NCBI RefSeq assembly: GCF_036346855.1
Contig: NZ_CP107841.1
Location: 310,001-374,000, forward strand
Length of the DNA: 64,000 bases
Source of the DNA: Streptomyces europaeiscabiei
GTDB lineage: Bacteria > Actinomycetota > Actinomycetes > Streptomycetales > Streptomycetaceae
Direction of reading: 5' to 3'
This document shows, in pieces, positions 36,486-45,364 of the stretch; within the stretch, counting starts at the first letter, position 1, and every line of letters starts with the position of its first letter. The notes under the pieces were generated by a model. The model saw only the letters and a program-made list of their open reading frames with translations. It made no database searches and was not told where the DNA came from. The translations under genes and the position numbers were made by a program.

Positions 36486-36671
36486 GGTTTTCTCCCACTT
36501 TGTTACGACCTCCAGCACCCGGACTGCACCTTGAGAGCGCCGGGGTGGCGGGCGCGGTGTTCGGCGCGGCGAAGAGGCGCTGCATGAGAGCGGGCGCGCG
36601 CCGACGTAATGAACTTCAGTGATGGCCCAAGGGCCGTCGCAAGTGCCAGATTATCAACCGCTGAGCCACTG

Positions 36672-36683
36672 TCAAGCATTTGA
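36672..36683. promoter_or_regulatory. TCAAGCATTTGA site, probable MarR operator
   Basis: It matches TCAAACGCTTGA at 38402-38413, in front of the MarR gene at 38442, within a longer shared CTGTCAARCRYTTGAT. It is AT-rich against a GC-rich background. The role is inferred from the match. Confidence 0.5.
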
Positions 36684-36699
36684 TACTCAACAAGTCACT

Positions 36700-37552
36700 T
36701 GTGATTCTGCCGCTCGGATCAGTCCACGCCAAGGGACAGAACAGGCACACGGTCGACAGTGGTCAAGAAGGCCAGGGTGTGCGGACGGCTGTCGAGGACC
36801 GCGCCCAGGGGCCTGGCGCGCTTGGCCGGATGCCTGATCCAGCACAGAGAACTCGGCCTGTTCGTGGCCCTACCTGTCACGCACCACCCCGCACAGGAGG
36901 TTCGGGCCGATGTCACCCACCCCACTCGCCGGTGCGCCGACCCGCGCCGCCGGTCAGCCCCTGCCGGCACCGGCGCGCCCCTCGCGGCGATGGCGCCCGC
37001 CGACATCTCCGACAAACGGGAACTGCCGCCCGGCACCCACGTCGCCGACGGCGGCATTGGCATAGCGCGGTGACAGCACTCCCCAGATTGGAGTGGTAGC
37101 GCATATACGGACAGACCCTGCCGTTCAGTCGACGGGTTCGGGATCCTTGGACCGGCTCGACAGCTCTACAGGCCGCCGAACTCACGCAGTCTCGGTAGAC
37201 GCCAAGGCAGCCAAGTCGACCTCCTCGGCTCCGAGGGGACTGGTCACCACGTCGGCGCAGCAAAGAGCTGTTGCCGACCCGGTCCACCCTTGACCGCTGC
37301 GGGTCCACCCATCTCGTCGCTCTTGAACGAGAGCCAAGCTTGTTGCGGAACAGCAACCGGTCAACAAAGGGAAGTAAACGAGCACCGGCCTGTGGCCCAT
37401 CTTGACTCAAAGTTCAGAGCGACCGGCCCTCGGCCTCGCCCGACCGTCACGGTCACCCGACCTGCCACCCCATCGGCCACAGGCCGACAGCCGGGTCCGG
37501 AGAGGCGGGCGGACGACAGGAGATCCACCAACCGCCCGCCGGCCATCGCCAC
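36700..37552. other. 850-base stretch without a supported gene
   Basis: Frames in both directions are short or lack start signals. ELPPGTHVADGGI around 37020 faintly recalls a transposase core but is too short to call. The segment 37310-37380 is AT-richer than its flanks. Confidence 0.45.
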
Positions 37553-38368
37553 CTAGGCTCGCTGATCCGTGTAGCGAGTCGCGAGGGCGGGCCGGAAGCC
37601 GCCTCCCATCACACCGGCCTCCGCAGCGAGCAGCGCGTCCAACGCGGAGTCCTGGTCCTCCAGGCCAGGGACACAGACGGTCTCACCGAGGCGCAGGCCG
37701 GCCAGGCTGGCCGAGGCCACGTCCTCAGGCAGCATGGCCCGTGGGTTGCCGCGCGAGACGCCACCGTTCCACTCCGTTGCCACGATGCTGGGGCACACCA
37801 CCTGGACACGGACCGGGGTGTCGGCGAGTTCGCCCGCGAGCGTGCGCGTGAATCCCACGGTGGCGGCCTTCGCAGCGACGTAGAGGGTACGCCGGGGTGC
37901 TTGCGGGGGCGCGCCGTCCGTTCGGACGGCGAGGGTGCTGCCCGCACTGAAGGCGAGAAGCGAGGCGACAGTGACGACGCTTCCTTCCCCCGCCGCGAGC
38001 ATTCCGGGCAGCGCAGCGCGGACCAGCAGGACGGGGGCGACCGCGTTGAGGGTGAGAAGGCTCTGGATTTCGGCCGGGTCGACATCGGTGAGCGGAGCGT
38101 AGCCGCCGGCACCGGCGTTGCTGATCAGCATGCGTACGTCGCCGACGGCCAGCCGGGTGGCGACTGCGGCGATGCCGTCCTGGGTCGCGAGGTCGGCGGG
38201 CAGTACCTCGACGGCCGCTCCACGGGCGCGGAGTTCCTCGGCGAGCTCGGCGAGCCGGTCGGCACGTCGCGCGACCAGGACGAGGTCGTGGTCGTCCGCC
38301 AGGAGACGGGCGTAGGCGGCGCCGATGCCGGATGAGGCGCCTGTGATCAGTGCATTGGTGCGAGTCAT
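37553..38368 (-). CDS. SDR-family oxidoreductase
   Basis: 271 residues: a classical short-chain dehydrogenase with LITGASSGIGAAYARLLA (NAD(P) loop), ISNAGAGGY (NAG motif) and YVAAKAATVGF (catalytic Tyr-x3-Lys). An insertion rich in Ala/Pro (DGAPPQAPRRTL) precedes the Tyr. It reduces or oxidises an unknown carbonyl. Its start faces the MarR gene at 38442 across 73 bases containing the palindrome at 38402, so repression by that MarR is likely. Confidence 0.9.
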   Translation of the reverse strand: MTRTNALITGASSGIGAAYARLLADDHDLVLVARRADRLAELAEELRARGAAVEVLPADLATQDGIAAVATRLAVGDVRMLISNAGAGGYAPLTDVDPAEIQSLLTLNAVAPVLLVRAALPGMLAAGEGSVVTVASLLAFSAGSTLAVRTDGAPPQAPRRTLYVAAKAATVGFTRTLAGELADTPVRVQVVCPSIVATEWNGGVSRGNPRAMLPEDVASASLAGLRLGETVCVPGLEDQDSALDALLAAEAGVMGGGFRPALATRYTDQRA

Positions 38369-38401
38369 GGGGGTTAGTGTTCTTCAAGCGCTGTTCTGCT
38401 G

Positions 38402-38413
38402 TCAAACGCTTGA
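38402..38413. promoter_or_regulatory. TCAAACGCTTGA palindrome between SDR and marR
   Basis: A 12-base near-palindrome with another TTCAAGCG half site at 38383-38390. It sits between divergent start codons (38368 and 38442). Confidence 0.6.
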
Positions 38414-38441
38414 TGTATATGAAGTGCCGTATCCTGCTCCT

Positions 38442-38897
38442 GTGATACGAAACAACGAGGAGCCCGTCGGGCTCAACGCGCTCGACCGGGTGACCTGGGC
38501 CTTGCGTCGCGCGGAGCTGGCTGTGCAGTCGCTCAAGGAGCAGCGGCTGCGCCCGCTGGGCTTGATGGCGGCGCACTACACGCTCCTGATCTCGGTGCAC
38601 GACGAGCCCGGACTGACCGGCGCCGAGTTGGCCCGCCGCCTCAACGTGACCCCCCAGGCCATCGCCTCACTGGTGGCACGCCTGGAAAGCCGCGGCCAGC
38701 TGGAGAGGCGCGAGCATCCGCGCCACCGGCATGTACAGGAACTGCATCTCACCGACGCCGGGCGGGAGTCGCTGAGCGCCGCCGACAAAGTGATCGCCGG
38801 CATCGAGCTGCAGGTCGCCGACAGTCTCGGTCCGAAGGAGAGCACGCAGCTGCGGGCGCTGCTCAACCGGGTGACCGAGGCGATTCGCGAGGACTGA
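38442..38897 (+). CDS. MarR-family regulator (copy 1)
   Basis: 151 residues. The winged helix is LTGAELARRLNVTPQAIASL, VARLESRGQLERREHPRHRH, followed by VQELHLTDAGRESL. The GTG at 38442 is used; the open frame upstream crosses the operator. It is about 65% alike by eye to the next gene at 39081, with the same length, so the two arose by tandem duplication. The probable target is the divergent SDR and perhaps the aldehyde dehydrogenase at 34950-36485 through the matching site. Confidence 0.92.
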   Translation: MIRNNEEPVGLNALDRVTWALRRAELAVQSLKEQRLRPLGLMAAHYTLLISVHDEPGLTGAELARRLNVTPQAIASLVARLESRGQLERREHPRHRHVQELHLTDAGRESLSAADKVIAGIELQVADSLGPKESTQLRALLNRVTEAIRED

Positions 38898-39080
38898 CCC
38901 CAAGGCCCCGTCGAGCGACGGTCGCCCCGCGAGGGGTGGTCCCTGGCGCACCACCTGGAGAGCCGGAGGCCATCCCCTCCCCTGACCCCACATGCCTACC
39001 GCCACGCGCAGCTCCAGGCCTCCAGCTGGTTGATTGATATCAGCTGTTTTATGCAAGCCCAGGTGTCGTATTCTCGCGGC

Positions 39081-39536
39081 GTGACACATGATGACGAGCG
39101 GACGATCGCCGCCAACGCGCAGGACCGGGTGACCTGGGCTCTGCGGCGGACGGAGTGGGCGGTTCAGGCACGGAAGGATCAACGGCTACGACCGCTGGGA
39201 ATCGCGGCCGCGCAGTACACGCTACTGATCTCCGTCCACGGCGATCCCGGCCTGACCGGTGCGGAACTGGCCCGCCGCCTGAACGTCACCCCGCAGGCGG
39301 TGGCCTCGCAGGTGGCCCGTCTGGAGGAGCGGGGCCAACTGGAACGACGACCGCATCCGCGCCACCGCCATGTACAGGAGCTGCACCTCACCGACACGGG
39401 CCGTGACTCCCTGCGCGATGCCGATGCCGTGATCGTGGGGATCGAAGAGCAGATCGCCGAGAAGCTGGGCCCCGAGAAGGCCGCACAACTGAGGACTCTG
39501 CTCGACGAGGTGGCCTGCGTGGTCCGGGAGACATGA
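39081..39536 (+). CDS. MarR-family regulator (copy 2)
   Basis: 151 residues, same frame of motifs as copy 1: AQDRVTWALRRTEWAVQARK, LTGAELARRLNVTPQAVASQ, HPRHRHVQELHLTDTG. The GTG at 39081 aligns exactly with the copy 1 start. The region ahead has its own AT-rich stretch TTGATTGATATCAG. Two near-identical MarR proteins could form heterodimers or compete for one operator (inference). Confidence 0.9.
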   Translation: MTHDDERTIAANAQDRVTWALRRTEWAVQARKDQRLRPLGIAAAQYTLLISVHGDPGLTGAELARRLNVTPQAVASQVARLEERGQLERRPHPRHRHVQELHLTDTGRDSLRDADAVIVGIEEQIAEKLGPEKAAQLRTLLDEVACVVRET

Positions 39537-39540
39537 GCCG

Positions 39541-39759
39541 GTGAGCCTGATCCAACTGCTGCCGAGCGGTGGCACCGACGCCGTCGGTCCGTACCTGCCG
39601 TCGAACGCGGTCATGACGGTGCGGACGACCGGCGACTCGCTGTCGCCCGGGTCCGGGCTCGCCTTGTTCGCCTTGTTCGCCTTGTTCGCCTTGTTCGCCT
39701 GCCACATCGTCGTGGTCCTGGTCGGCGCGGCCGTGCTGCTCGAACAACGTGATGCGTGA
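39541..39759 (+). CDS. Possible 72-residue membrane peptide with a 9-bp repeat
   Basis: A GTG five bases after the MarR stop opens a frame with one strongly hydrophobic segment LALFALFALFALFACHIVVV, built partly from a four-fold GCCTTGTTC repeat. There is no clear ribosome site and I know no relative, so it may be chance. Confidence 0.25.
   Translation: MSLIQLLPSGGTDAVGPYLPSNAVMTVRTTGDSLSPGSGLALFALFALFALFACHIVVVLVGAAVLLEQRDA
39661..39696. repeat. Four-unit 9-bp tandem repeat (GCCTTGTTC)
   Basis: Four perfect units followed by GCCTGCC. The unit length keeps any reading frame (Ala-Leu-Phe), and the copy number could vary by slippage. Confidence 0.9.
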
Positions 39760-39867
39760 CCCCGGTTGCTGCGGGGACACGGCCGATCCGCTCCTCCGCC
39801 TTCGATCGTGAGGCCGGGCGGCCGCCTCCTCCCCAACCAGGGATCCGTACCGAAGGACGGTGAAGTC

Positions 39868-41139
39868 GTGCTCGCACCGGCGTCGCTGCGACGGGTGACC
39901 GGCGCTCACCCGCGCCTGGTGGATGCCGCCCTCGCCACACTCGTGGGTGGTATCGGCCTGCTGCCTCTGCTGTTCGGACGATGGCCCGACGGCGCACGGC
40001 CGTCGGGCGCCGACGCCGTCGCCGCGGCGGCCGCGCTCCTGCTTCTGCCGGCCCGTCGTCGGGCACCACTGCCCGTCCTGGCGCTGGCAGTGCTCGGGGA
40101 GGTGGCCTTCACCGTCCTCGCGTCGTATCCGTCGCAGCCGCTGAAGCTCGCCGCGTTGATCGCGGTCTACACCGTGGCCCGAACGGTCCGTCGGAGGACC
40201 GCCTTGATCGCAGTCTCGGGCACGGCCCTCGCCCTGTACGCCGTCATCACCTATGCGACGGATTCGGCCACCGGCCCGGAGGCCGGCGCCGTGTTCGCCT
40301 GGACCGGGATGTTCGCCGCCGTCGGGGCCACCGTACGCACCTGGCACGACTACGTCGCCGCGATGGAGGAGCGAGCGCTGCGGGCGGAGGCGAGCAAGGA
40401 GGAAGAGGCCCGCCGCCGGGTCGCCGAAGAACGGCTGCGCATCGCAAGGGAACTCCACGACGTGATCGCCCACCACATCGCCCTGATCACCATTCAGGCA
40501 GGAGTCGCCGGTCGCTTCCTTCGGGGTCAACCGGATCGGGCCGAGGTGGCGCTCGGCCACATCCGTGAGGCCGGACGCACAGTCCTGGACGAACTGGGCC
40601 CGCTGCTGTACGTACTGCGGCTGTCCGCCGACGAGACGGACGCGGGGCAGCCGACCGAACCCGTGCCCGGCCTGTCCCGCCTGGCAGGGCTCCTCGAATC
40701 GCTGACCGCCGCCGGGCTGAGCGTGCGCCACCGGCAGGCAGGCCACCCGCGCCCCCTGCCGACCGCCATCGACCTGGCCGCCTACCGCGTCATCCAGGAG
40801 GGGCTGACCAACGCGCACAAGCACGGCGCGACCGCCGAGGCGGACCTGGTCGTCGACTACGGGCCCGACGAACTGGGCGTTCGGATCACCAACCCCCTGC
40901 ACTCCGGCCCGTACCCGGCGTCGGCGGCGACGGGTACCGGACACGGGCTGACGGGCATGCGCGAGCGCGTCCACGCGGTCGGCGGCAGCATCCACGCCGA
41001 AGCAGTCGACGACGGTTGTTTTCGCCTCGCTGTGCAGCTGCCGCTGCCCGCAGACGGACCACCGGCCGACAACCGCGCGTCGGATCGGTCCGGCACGGCC
41101 CTGCCCGCCACGGCCGCCGCCGAGAGGAGGCAGCGATGA
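39868..41139 (+). CDS. Sensor histidine kinase, NarL/DesK type (HisKA_3)
   Basis: 423 residues. The first ~150 hold four to five membrane helices and a charged linker (MEERALRAEASKEEEARRRV). HisKA_3 has the phospho-acceptor in RIARELHDVIAHHIALITIQ. The ATPase part has VIQEGLTNAHKHG and GTGHGLTGMRERVHAVGGSI. The GTG at 39868 has AGGACGG upstream. Its stop overlaps the response regulator start (ATGA). The signal is probably sensed in the membrane. Confidence 0.92.
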   Translation: MLAPASLRRVTGAHPRLVDAALATLVGGIGLLPLLFGRWPDGARPSGADAVAAAAALLLLPARRRAPLPVLALAVLGEVAFTVLASYPSQPLKLAALIAVYTVARTVRRRTALIAVSGTALALYAVITYATDSATGPEAGAVFAWTGMFAAVGATVRTWHDYVAAMEERALRAEASKEEEARRRVAEERLRIARELHDVIAHHIALITIQAGVAGRFLRGQPDRAEVALGHIREAGRTVLDELGPLLYVLRLSADETDAGQPTEPVPGLSRLAGLLESLTAAGLSVRHRQAGHPRPLPTAIDLAAYRVIQEGLTNAHKHGATAEADLVVDYGPDELGVRITNPLHSGPYPASAATGTGHGLTGMRERVHAVGGSIHAEAVDDGCFRLAVQLPLPADGPPADNRASDRSGTALPATAAAERRQR

Positions 41140-41801
41140 CCATCCGCGTTCTGCTCGCCGACGACCAGGCCCTCGTCCGCACCAGCTTCCGCATGCTCAT
41201 CGAGTCGGAGCCGGACATGTCGGTCGTCGGAGAGGCGGCGACGGGCGAAGAGGCGGTCGAACTGGCCCGCAGCACCCTTGCCGACGTCGTACTGATGGAC
41301 ATCCGGATGCCCGACATGGACGGTCTCGCCGCCACGCGCGCCATCTCGGCGGACCAAGACCTCGCAGGCGTACGAGTGCTGATCCTGACGACCTTCGAAG
41401 CCGACGAGCACGTCTTCCGGGCGCTGCGTGCCGGGGCCAGCGGATTCCTCGGCAAGAGCGTGGAGCTCTCCTACCTCCTCGACGCCATCCGGCTGGTCGC
41501 CCTCGGAGAGGCGTTGCTGTCACCCAGGGCGACCAGGGCACTCATCGCCCACTACCTCACCACACCCGACAGGACGAACGCTCCGGCCCCGGAGTTGACG
41601 ACCCTGACCGACCGCGAGCGCCAAGTGCTCGATTTCGTCGCCGCCGGCCTCTCCAACGAGGCCATCGCCGAGCAGCTCCACATCTCGCCCTCGACCGCCA
41701 AGACACACGTGAACCGCATCATGGCCAAGCTCCACGTCCGCGACCGCGCCCAACTCGTCGTGATCGCCTACCAGACCGGCCACGCTAACCCCGGCCCGTG
41801 A
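41136..41801 (+). CDS. LuxR/NarL-type response regulator
   Basis: 221 residues. The receiver has LLADDQALVRTSFRMLIESE and the Asp in VVLMDIRMPDMDG; the switch Lys is at FLGKSVE. The LuxR HTH (about 155-215) reads LTDRERQVLDFVAAGLSNEA, IAEQLHISPSTAKTHVNRIM. The ATG lies inside the kinase stop (ATGA), after GAGAGGAGG. It forms a two-component pair with the kinase at 39868-41139; targets are unknown. Confidence 0.93.
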   Translation: MTIRVLLADDQALVRTSFRMLIESEPDMSVVGEAATGEEAVELARSTLADVVLMDIRMPDMDGLAATRAISADQDLAGVRVLILTTFEADEHVFRALRAGASGFLGKSVELSYLLDAIRLVALGEALLSPRATRALIAHYLTTPDRTNAPAPELTTLTDRERQVLDFVAAGLSNEAIAEQLHISPSTAKTHVNRIMAKLHVRDRAQLVVIAYQTGHANPGP

Positions 41802-41865
41802 CCGTCCGCACCCCGCTCGGTGCGCCGGGTGCGCCCTGCGGCTGCCGGACGGAGTCTGTGCGGGG

Positions 41866-43029
41866 TTACGGCGCCGTCGCCCGGCCGGGCAGAGGCTGCG
41901 CGGAAAGGTGGATGGGGCCGACACCGTCTGACAGGGGCCGTCCTGTGGCGCGGTTGGTGTGGGCGATGATCTCCGACGTGATGGAGATCGCTGTCTCCTC
42001 GGGAGTACGGGCGCCGATGTCCAGGCCGATCGGTGAGTGCAGACGCGCCAGTTGGTCCTGGGAGAGGCCGGCTTCCCGGAGCAGGCCGACGCGGTGCTCG
42101 TGGGTGCGTCGCGAGCCCATGGCGCCGATGTAGCCGACCGGAAGGGTCAGTGCCAGGCTCAGCAGGGGGATGTCGAACTTGGCGTCGTGGGTGAGGACGC
42201 AGACGGCGGTGCGGGCGTCGATCTCGGTACCCACGAGGTAGCGGTGGGGCCAGTCGCTGACGACTTCGTCGGCGTGCGGGAAGCGGGCAGGGGTCGCGAA
42301 GACCGGGCGGGCGTCGCAGACGGTCACCCGGTAGCCGAGGAAGCTCCCCGCCCGGCTCAGGGCGGCGGTGAAGTCGATGGCGCCGAAGATCAGCATGCGT
42401 GGGCGGGACGCGTGGACGTGGACGAGGACGGTGAGCTTGCGCAGGCAGGTGCCGTCGTCCGAGTTCTCTGCTCCTCCCCCACCGCCACCGACCTCGATCA
42501 AGGCGGTACGGCCCGCCCGCAGGAGTGCACGCGCATGCGCCACGACCGCCCGGTCCTCGTTCTCGTCGCCGAGCGTGCCCTCGTGGGCCCCCTCGTCGGG
42601 GACATGGAGCGTACGGCCGACGAGCTCACCGGGACCGTCCACGACGTGGGCCACGGCCGACGGACGTCCGGCGGTCACGGCATCGAGGGCGGCGGCGAGA
42701 TGGGGTTGGGCAGCGGGCTCCACACGCTGCACCAGGACGTCTATCTCTCCGCCGCAGGTCAGGCCGGCGGCGAAGGCATCCGAGTCGGAGTACCCGAAAG
42801 CAACGCGTGCGGGGGCAGCTCGGTCGGCCAGCACCTGGCGGCCCAGTTCGTACACCGCTGCCTCGACGCAGCCGCCGGAGATACCACCGACCGCGTTGCC
42901 GTCGGCGTCCACGGCCAGTGCGCTGCCGACTGGTAGAGGGGCGCTGCCTCTGACGCCGATGACGGTGGCGAGGGCGAACGGCCGGTCCTCGTGGCACCAG
43001 CCGTGCAGTGTGTCCCTGATGTTCAGCAT
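41866..43029 (-). CDS. XdhC/CoxI-family molybdenum-cofactor chaperone (PaoD-like)
   Basis: 387 residues. The N-terminal XdhC domain has ALATVIGVRGSAPLPVGSAL, GGISGGCVEAAVY and TCGGEIDVLVQ. The C-terminal Rossmann part has LIFGAIDFTAAL, VCVLTHDAKFDIPLL and YIGAMGSRRTHEHR. Proteins of this family bind and sulfurate molybdenum cofactor and insert it into the large subunit. A Gly-rich insert (GGGGGGAENSDDG) sits between the domains. It is the fourth gene of the hydroxylase operon, 148 bases after the large subunit. Confidence 0.9.
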   Translation of the reverse strand: MLNIRDTLHGWCHEDRPFALATVIGVRGSAPLPVGSALAVDADGNAVGGISGGCVEAAVYELGRQVLADRAAPARVAFGYSDSDAFAAGLTCGGEIDVLVQRVEPAAQPHLAAALDAVTAGRPSAVAHVVDGPGELVGRTLHVPDEGAHEGTLGDENEDRAVVAHARALLRAGRTALIEVGGGGGGAENSDDGTCLRKLTVLVHVHASRPRMLIFGAIDFTAALSRAGSFLGYRVTVCDARPVFATPARFPHADEVVSDWPHRYLVGTEIDARTAVCVLTHDAKFDIPLLSLALTLPVGYIGAMGSRRTHEHRVGLLREAGLSQDQLARLHSPIGLDIGARTPEETAISITSEIIAHTNRATGRPLSDGVGPIHLSAQPLPGRATAP

Positions 43030-43177
43030 GGGGGCTTTCCGTTAGGTGGGGGTCAACGGGCCGTCGCCGCGCCCTAGGGGAGGAAACCGCGACGACGGCC
43101 CTGGCGCCCGGCGGTGTGACGTCACGGGCGCCGGACGGCCCGGGTGGCCGGGTGGGGTACACCGGCCCCCCGGGGGC

Positions 43178-45364
43178 TCAGAGCAGTGCTTCGGCGGTGA
43201 TGGGCAGTTCGCGGATGCGGCGACCGGTGGCGTTGAACACCGCGTTGGCGATGGCGGGTGCCACTCCGACGATGACGATCTCACCGAGCCCCTTGACGCC
43301 GATGGGGTCGGCTTCGTAGTCCTCCCCGTCGATGAAGATCGCCTTCAGGTCGTGGATGTCGGCGTGGCTCGGCACGAGGTAGTCGGCGAAGTTCGCGTTG
43401 ACGATCCGGCCGTCGCGGTGGTCGGTGACCGTGTGCTCGAGGAGGGCCTGACCGATCCCGCCGGTCATGGCTCCGATGGCCTGGCTGTCGGCGAGTCTCG
43501 GGTTGACGATGCGGGCGGCGTCGTAGACGCCGAGCATGCGCCGGACCCGTACCAGGCCGAGGCGGGCGTCGACGGCCACCTCGGCGAAGATCGCGGAGTA
43601 GGCGTAGAGAGAGAACCTCTCCGGTTCCGGCGCCCCGGCGTACGAACCGAGCACTTCGAGATGGGTCCGGTCGTTGCGGGCCAGGAGCCGCTGGTAGGTC
43701 TCCCCGCGCGCGGGGTCGTCCTTCACGTACAACCGACCGCCTCGCACGACGATGCCGGCCGCATCGGCGCCGTACAGCGGTGATCCCTCGTCGTCGACCG
43801 CGAGCGTGATCGCCTGCTTGCGCAGCTTGTCGCAACCGTCCTGAACAGCGGATCCGACACTGGCCATGGTCATCGAGCCTGCGTGGACGGGGGCCGGGGG
43901 CATGAGGGAGTCCCCGAGCCTGAAGGTCACCTGGCGCATGGTCAGGCCGAGGGCGTCGGCAGCGACCTGGGACATGGACGTGGCCGTGCCGGGGCCCATG
44001 TCGCTGGTCGAGGACTGCACCAGGGCTGTGCCGTCGGCGTCGAGCCGGACCGAGGCCTGGGCCTGGCTGCGCGCGGTGTCGTAGACACCGGCGGCCACGC
44101 CCATGCCGATGAGCCAGTCACCGTCACGCGTCGAGCGGGGCTTGGGGTTGCGCCGGTGCCAGCCGAACTCACGGGCGCCCGTGCGGTAGCACTCGCGCAG
44201 GCGGCGGGTGGAGAACGGCAGGCCGCTGGACTCGTCGTCGGCCGGTTCGTTGCGCAGGCGCAGCTCGATCGGGTCCACGCCCAGCTCGTGGGCGAGTTCG
44301 TCCATGGCCGACTCGACGGGGTAGGCGCCGCTGGCGTAGCCGGGGCCGCGCATGAACCACGGCGTGCTCACGTCCAGCGGGACGTGGTCATACGCCTGGC
44401 GGACGTTGGGCGTGCTGTAGAGCATCCGGCCGGGGACGAGAACGCTTTCGCTGTAGGTCTCGTAGCGGGAGGACTCGGCGCGGACGTCGTGCGTCGACGC
44501 GGTCAGGCGGCCCCCTCGCTCGGCGCCCAGTCGCAGTCCGTACTCGTATGCGGGACGGAATCCCACGGTGAAGTACATCTGCCTGCGGGTGAGGACGAGT
44601 TTCACGGGGCGTTTCACTTCGCGTGCGGCCATCGCCGCGATGACGGAGTGCACCCAGGTGCGGGCGGCGTTGCCGAAGGCTCCGCCGACGAACGGCGAGA
44701 TGACGCGGATGTTGCCCGGAGGGATGCCGAACTCGCCGGACAAGGTGAACACGGCGCCCTGCACGTACTGGGTCTTCTCCCAGACGGTCAGCCGGTCGCC
44801 GTCCCAGTGGGCGACGATGCCGGCCGGTTCCATCGGGTTGTGGTGGTTGCGGGCCGTCCGGTACGCGCTCTCAAGCCGGACGGGGGCGGAGTCCAGGGCC
44901 CGGTCTGCGTCGCCGCGTGCATAGGTCTGGGTTTCTCCGGCGGCGTCGGCGACGCTCAGGTCGGTCGAGGAGGTCTCGGCGGCGTAGGAGACCTTCACAA
45001 GGCTCGCGGCGTGCTGTGCGATCTCCAGCGTGGTCGCCACCGCGACCGCGACGGGCTGTCCGAAGAACTGGACCCGGTCGTCCTGAAAGGCGCGCAGCGG
45101 CTTGCCCGGCGGGAACCGCCCTTCCACGGGCGGCAGTTTGGGCGCGTTGAGGTGGCTGATCACCTTCAGTACGCCTGGCTCGGCTTCGGCGGCACGGGTG
45201 TCGATGCCGGTGATCCGGCCCCGCCCGATGCTGCTTTCCACGATGACCGCGTGCACAACCCCGTCGGGATTGTTGTCGGCGGCGTACTTCGCTCCCCCGG
45301 TCACCCTCAGCCGTGCGTCGACCCTGGGCAGCCCCGCACCGACAGCTGCCTGCGGCTGGCTCAT
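43178..45364 (-). CDS. Molybdenum hydroxylase large subunit (aldehyde oxidoreductase, PaoC-like)
   Basis: 728 residues. Molybdopterin-binding motifs are VGGAFGNAARTWVHS, MRGPGYASGAYPVESAMDEL, TSDMGPGTATSMSQVAADAL and, at the C-terminus, GVKGLGEIVIVGVAPAIANA, whose Glu is the base catalyst of the family. It has no leader of its own, so it should be exported in complex with the Tat-tagged Fe-S subunit. The ATG at 45364 overlaps the FAD subunit stop (ATGA); the frame is open 59 codons further but inside that gene. The complex oxidises aldehydes or N-heterocycles to acids using water as oxygen source. Confidence 0.93.
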   Translation of the reverse strand: MSQPQAAVGAGLPRVDARLRVTGGAKYAADNNPDGVVHAVIVESSIGRGRITGIDTRAAEAEPGVLKVISHLNAPKLPPVEGRFPPGKPLRAFQDDRVQFFGQPVAVAVATTLEIAQHAASLVKVSYAAETSSTDLSVADAAGETQTYARGDADRALDSAPVRLESAYRTARNHHNPMEPAGIVAHWDGDRLTVWEKTQYVQGAVFTLSGEFGIPPGNIRVISPFVGGAFGNAARTWVHSVIAAMAAREVKRPVKLVLTRRQMYFTVGFRPAYEYGLRLGAERGGRLTASTHDVRAESSRYETYSESVLVPGRMLYSTPNVRQAYDHVPLDVSTPWFMRGPGYASGAYPVESAMDELAHELGVDPIELRLRNEPADDESSGLPFSTRRLRECYRTGAREFGWHRRNPKPRSTRDGDWLIGMGVAAGVYDTARSQAQASVRLDADGTALVQSSTSDMGPGTATSMSQVAADALGLTMRQVTFRLGDSLMPPAPVHAGSMTMASVGSAVQDGCDKLRKQAITLAVDDEGSPLYGADAAGIVVRGGRLYVKDDPARGETYQRLLARNDRTHLEVLGSYAGAPEPERFSLYAYSAIFAEVAVDARLGLVRVRRMLGVYDAARIVNPRLADSQAIGAMTGGIGQALLEHTVTDHRDGRIVNANFADYLVPSHADIHDLKAIFIDGEDYEADPIGVKGLGEIVIVGVAPAIANAVFNATGRRIRELPITAEALL

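Noticed and set aside
34299..36587. A 762-codon plus-strand open frame opposite the aldehyde dehydrogenase
   Set aside because: It is an antisense shadow of a well-conserved dehydrogenase with high third-position GC; it contains no domain and low-complexity Asp/Gly-rich sequence.
37000..37080. A transposase core hinted at by ELPPGTHVADGGI
   Set aside because: Too short, with no supporting motif in any frame.
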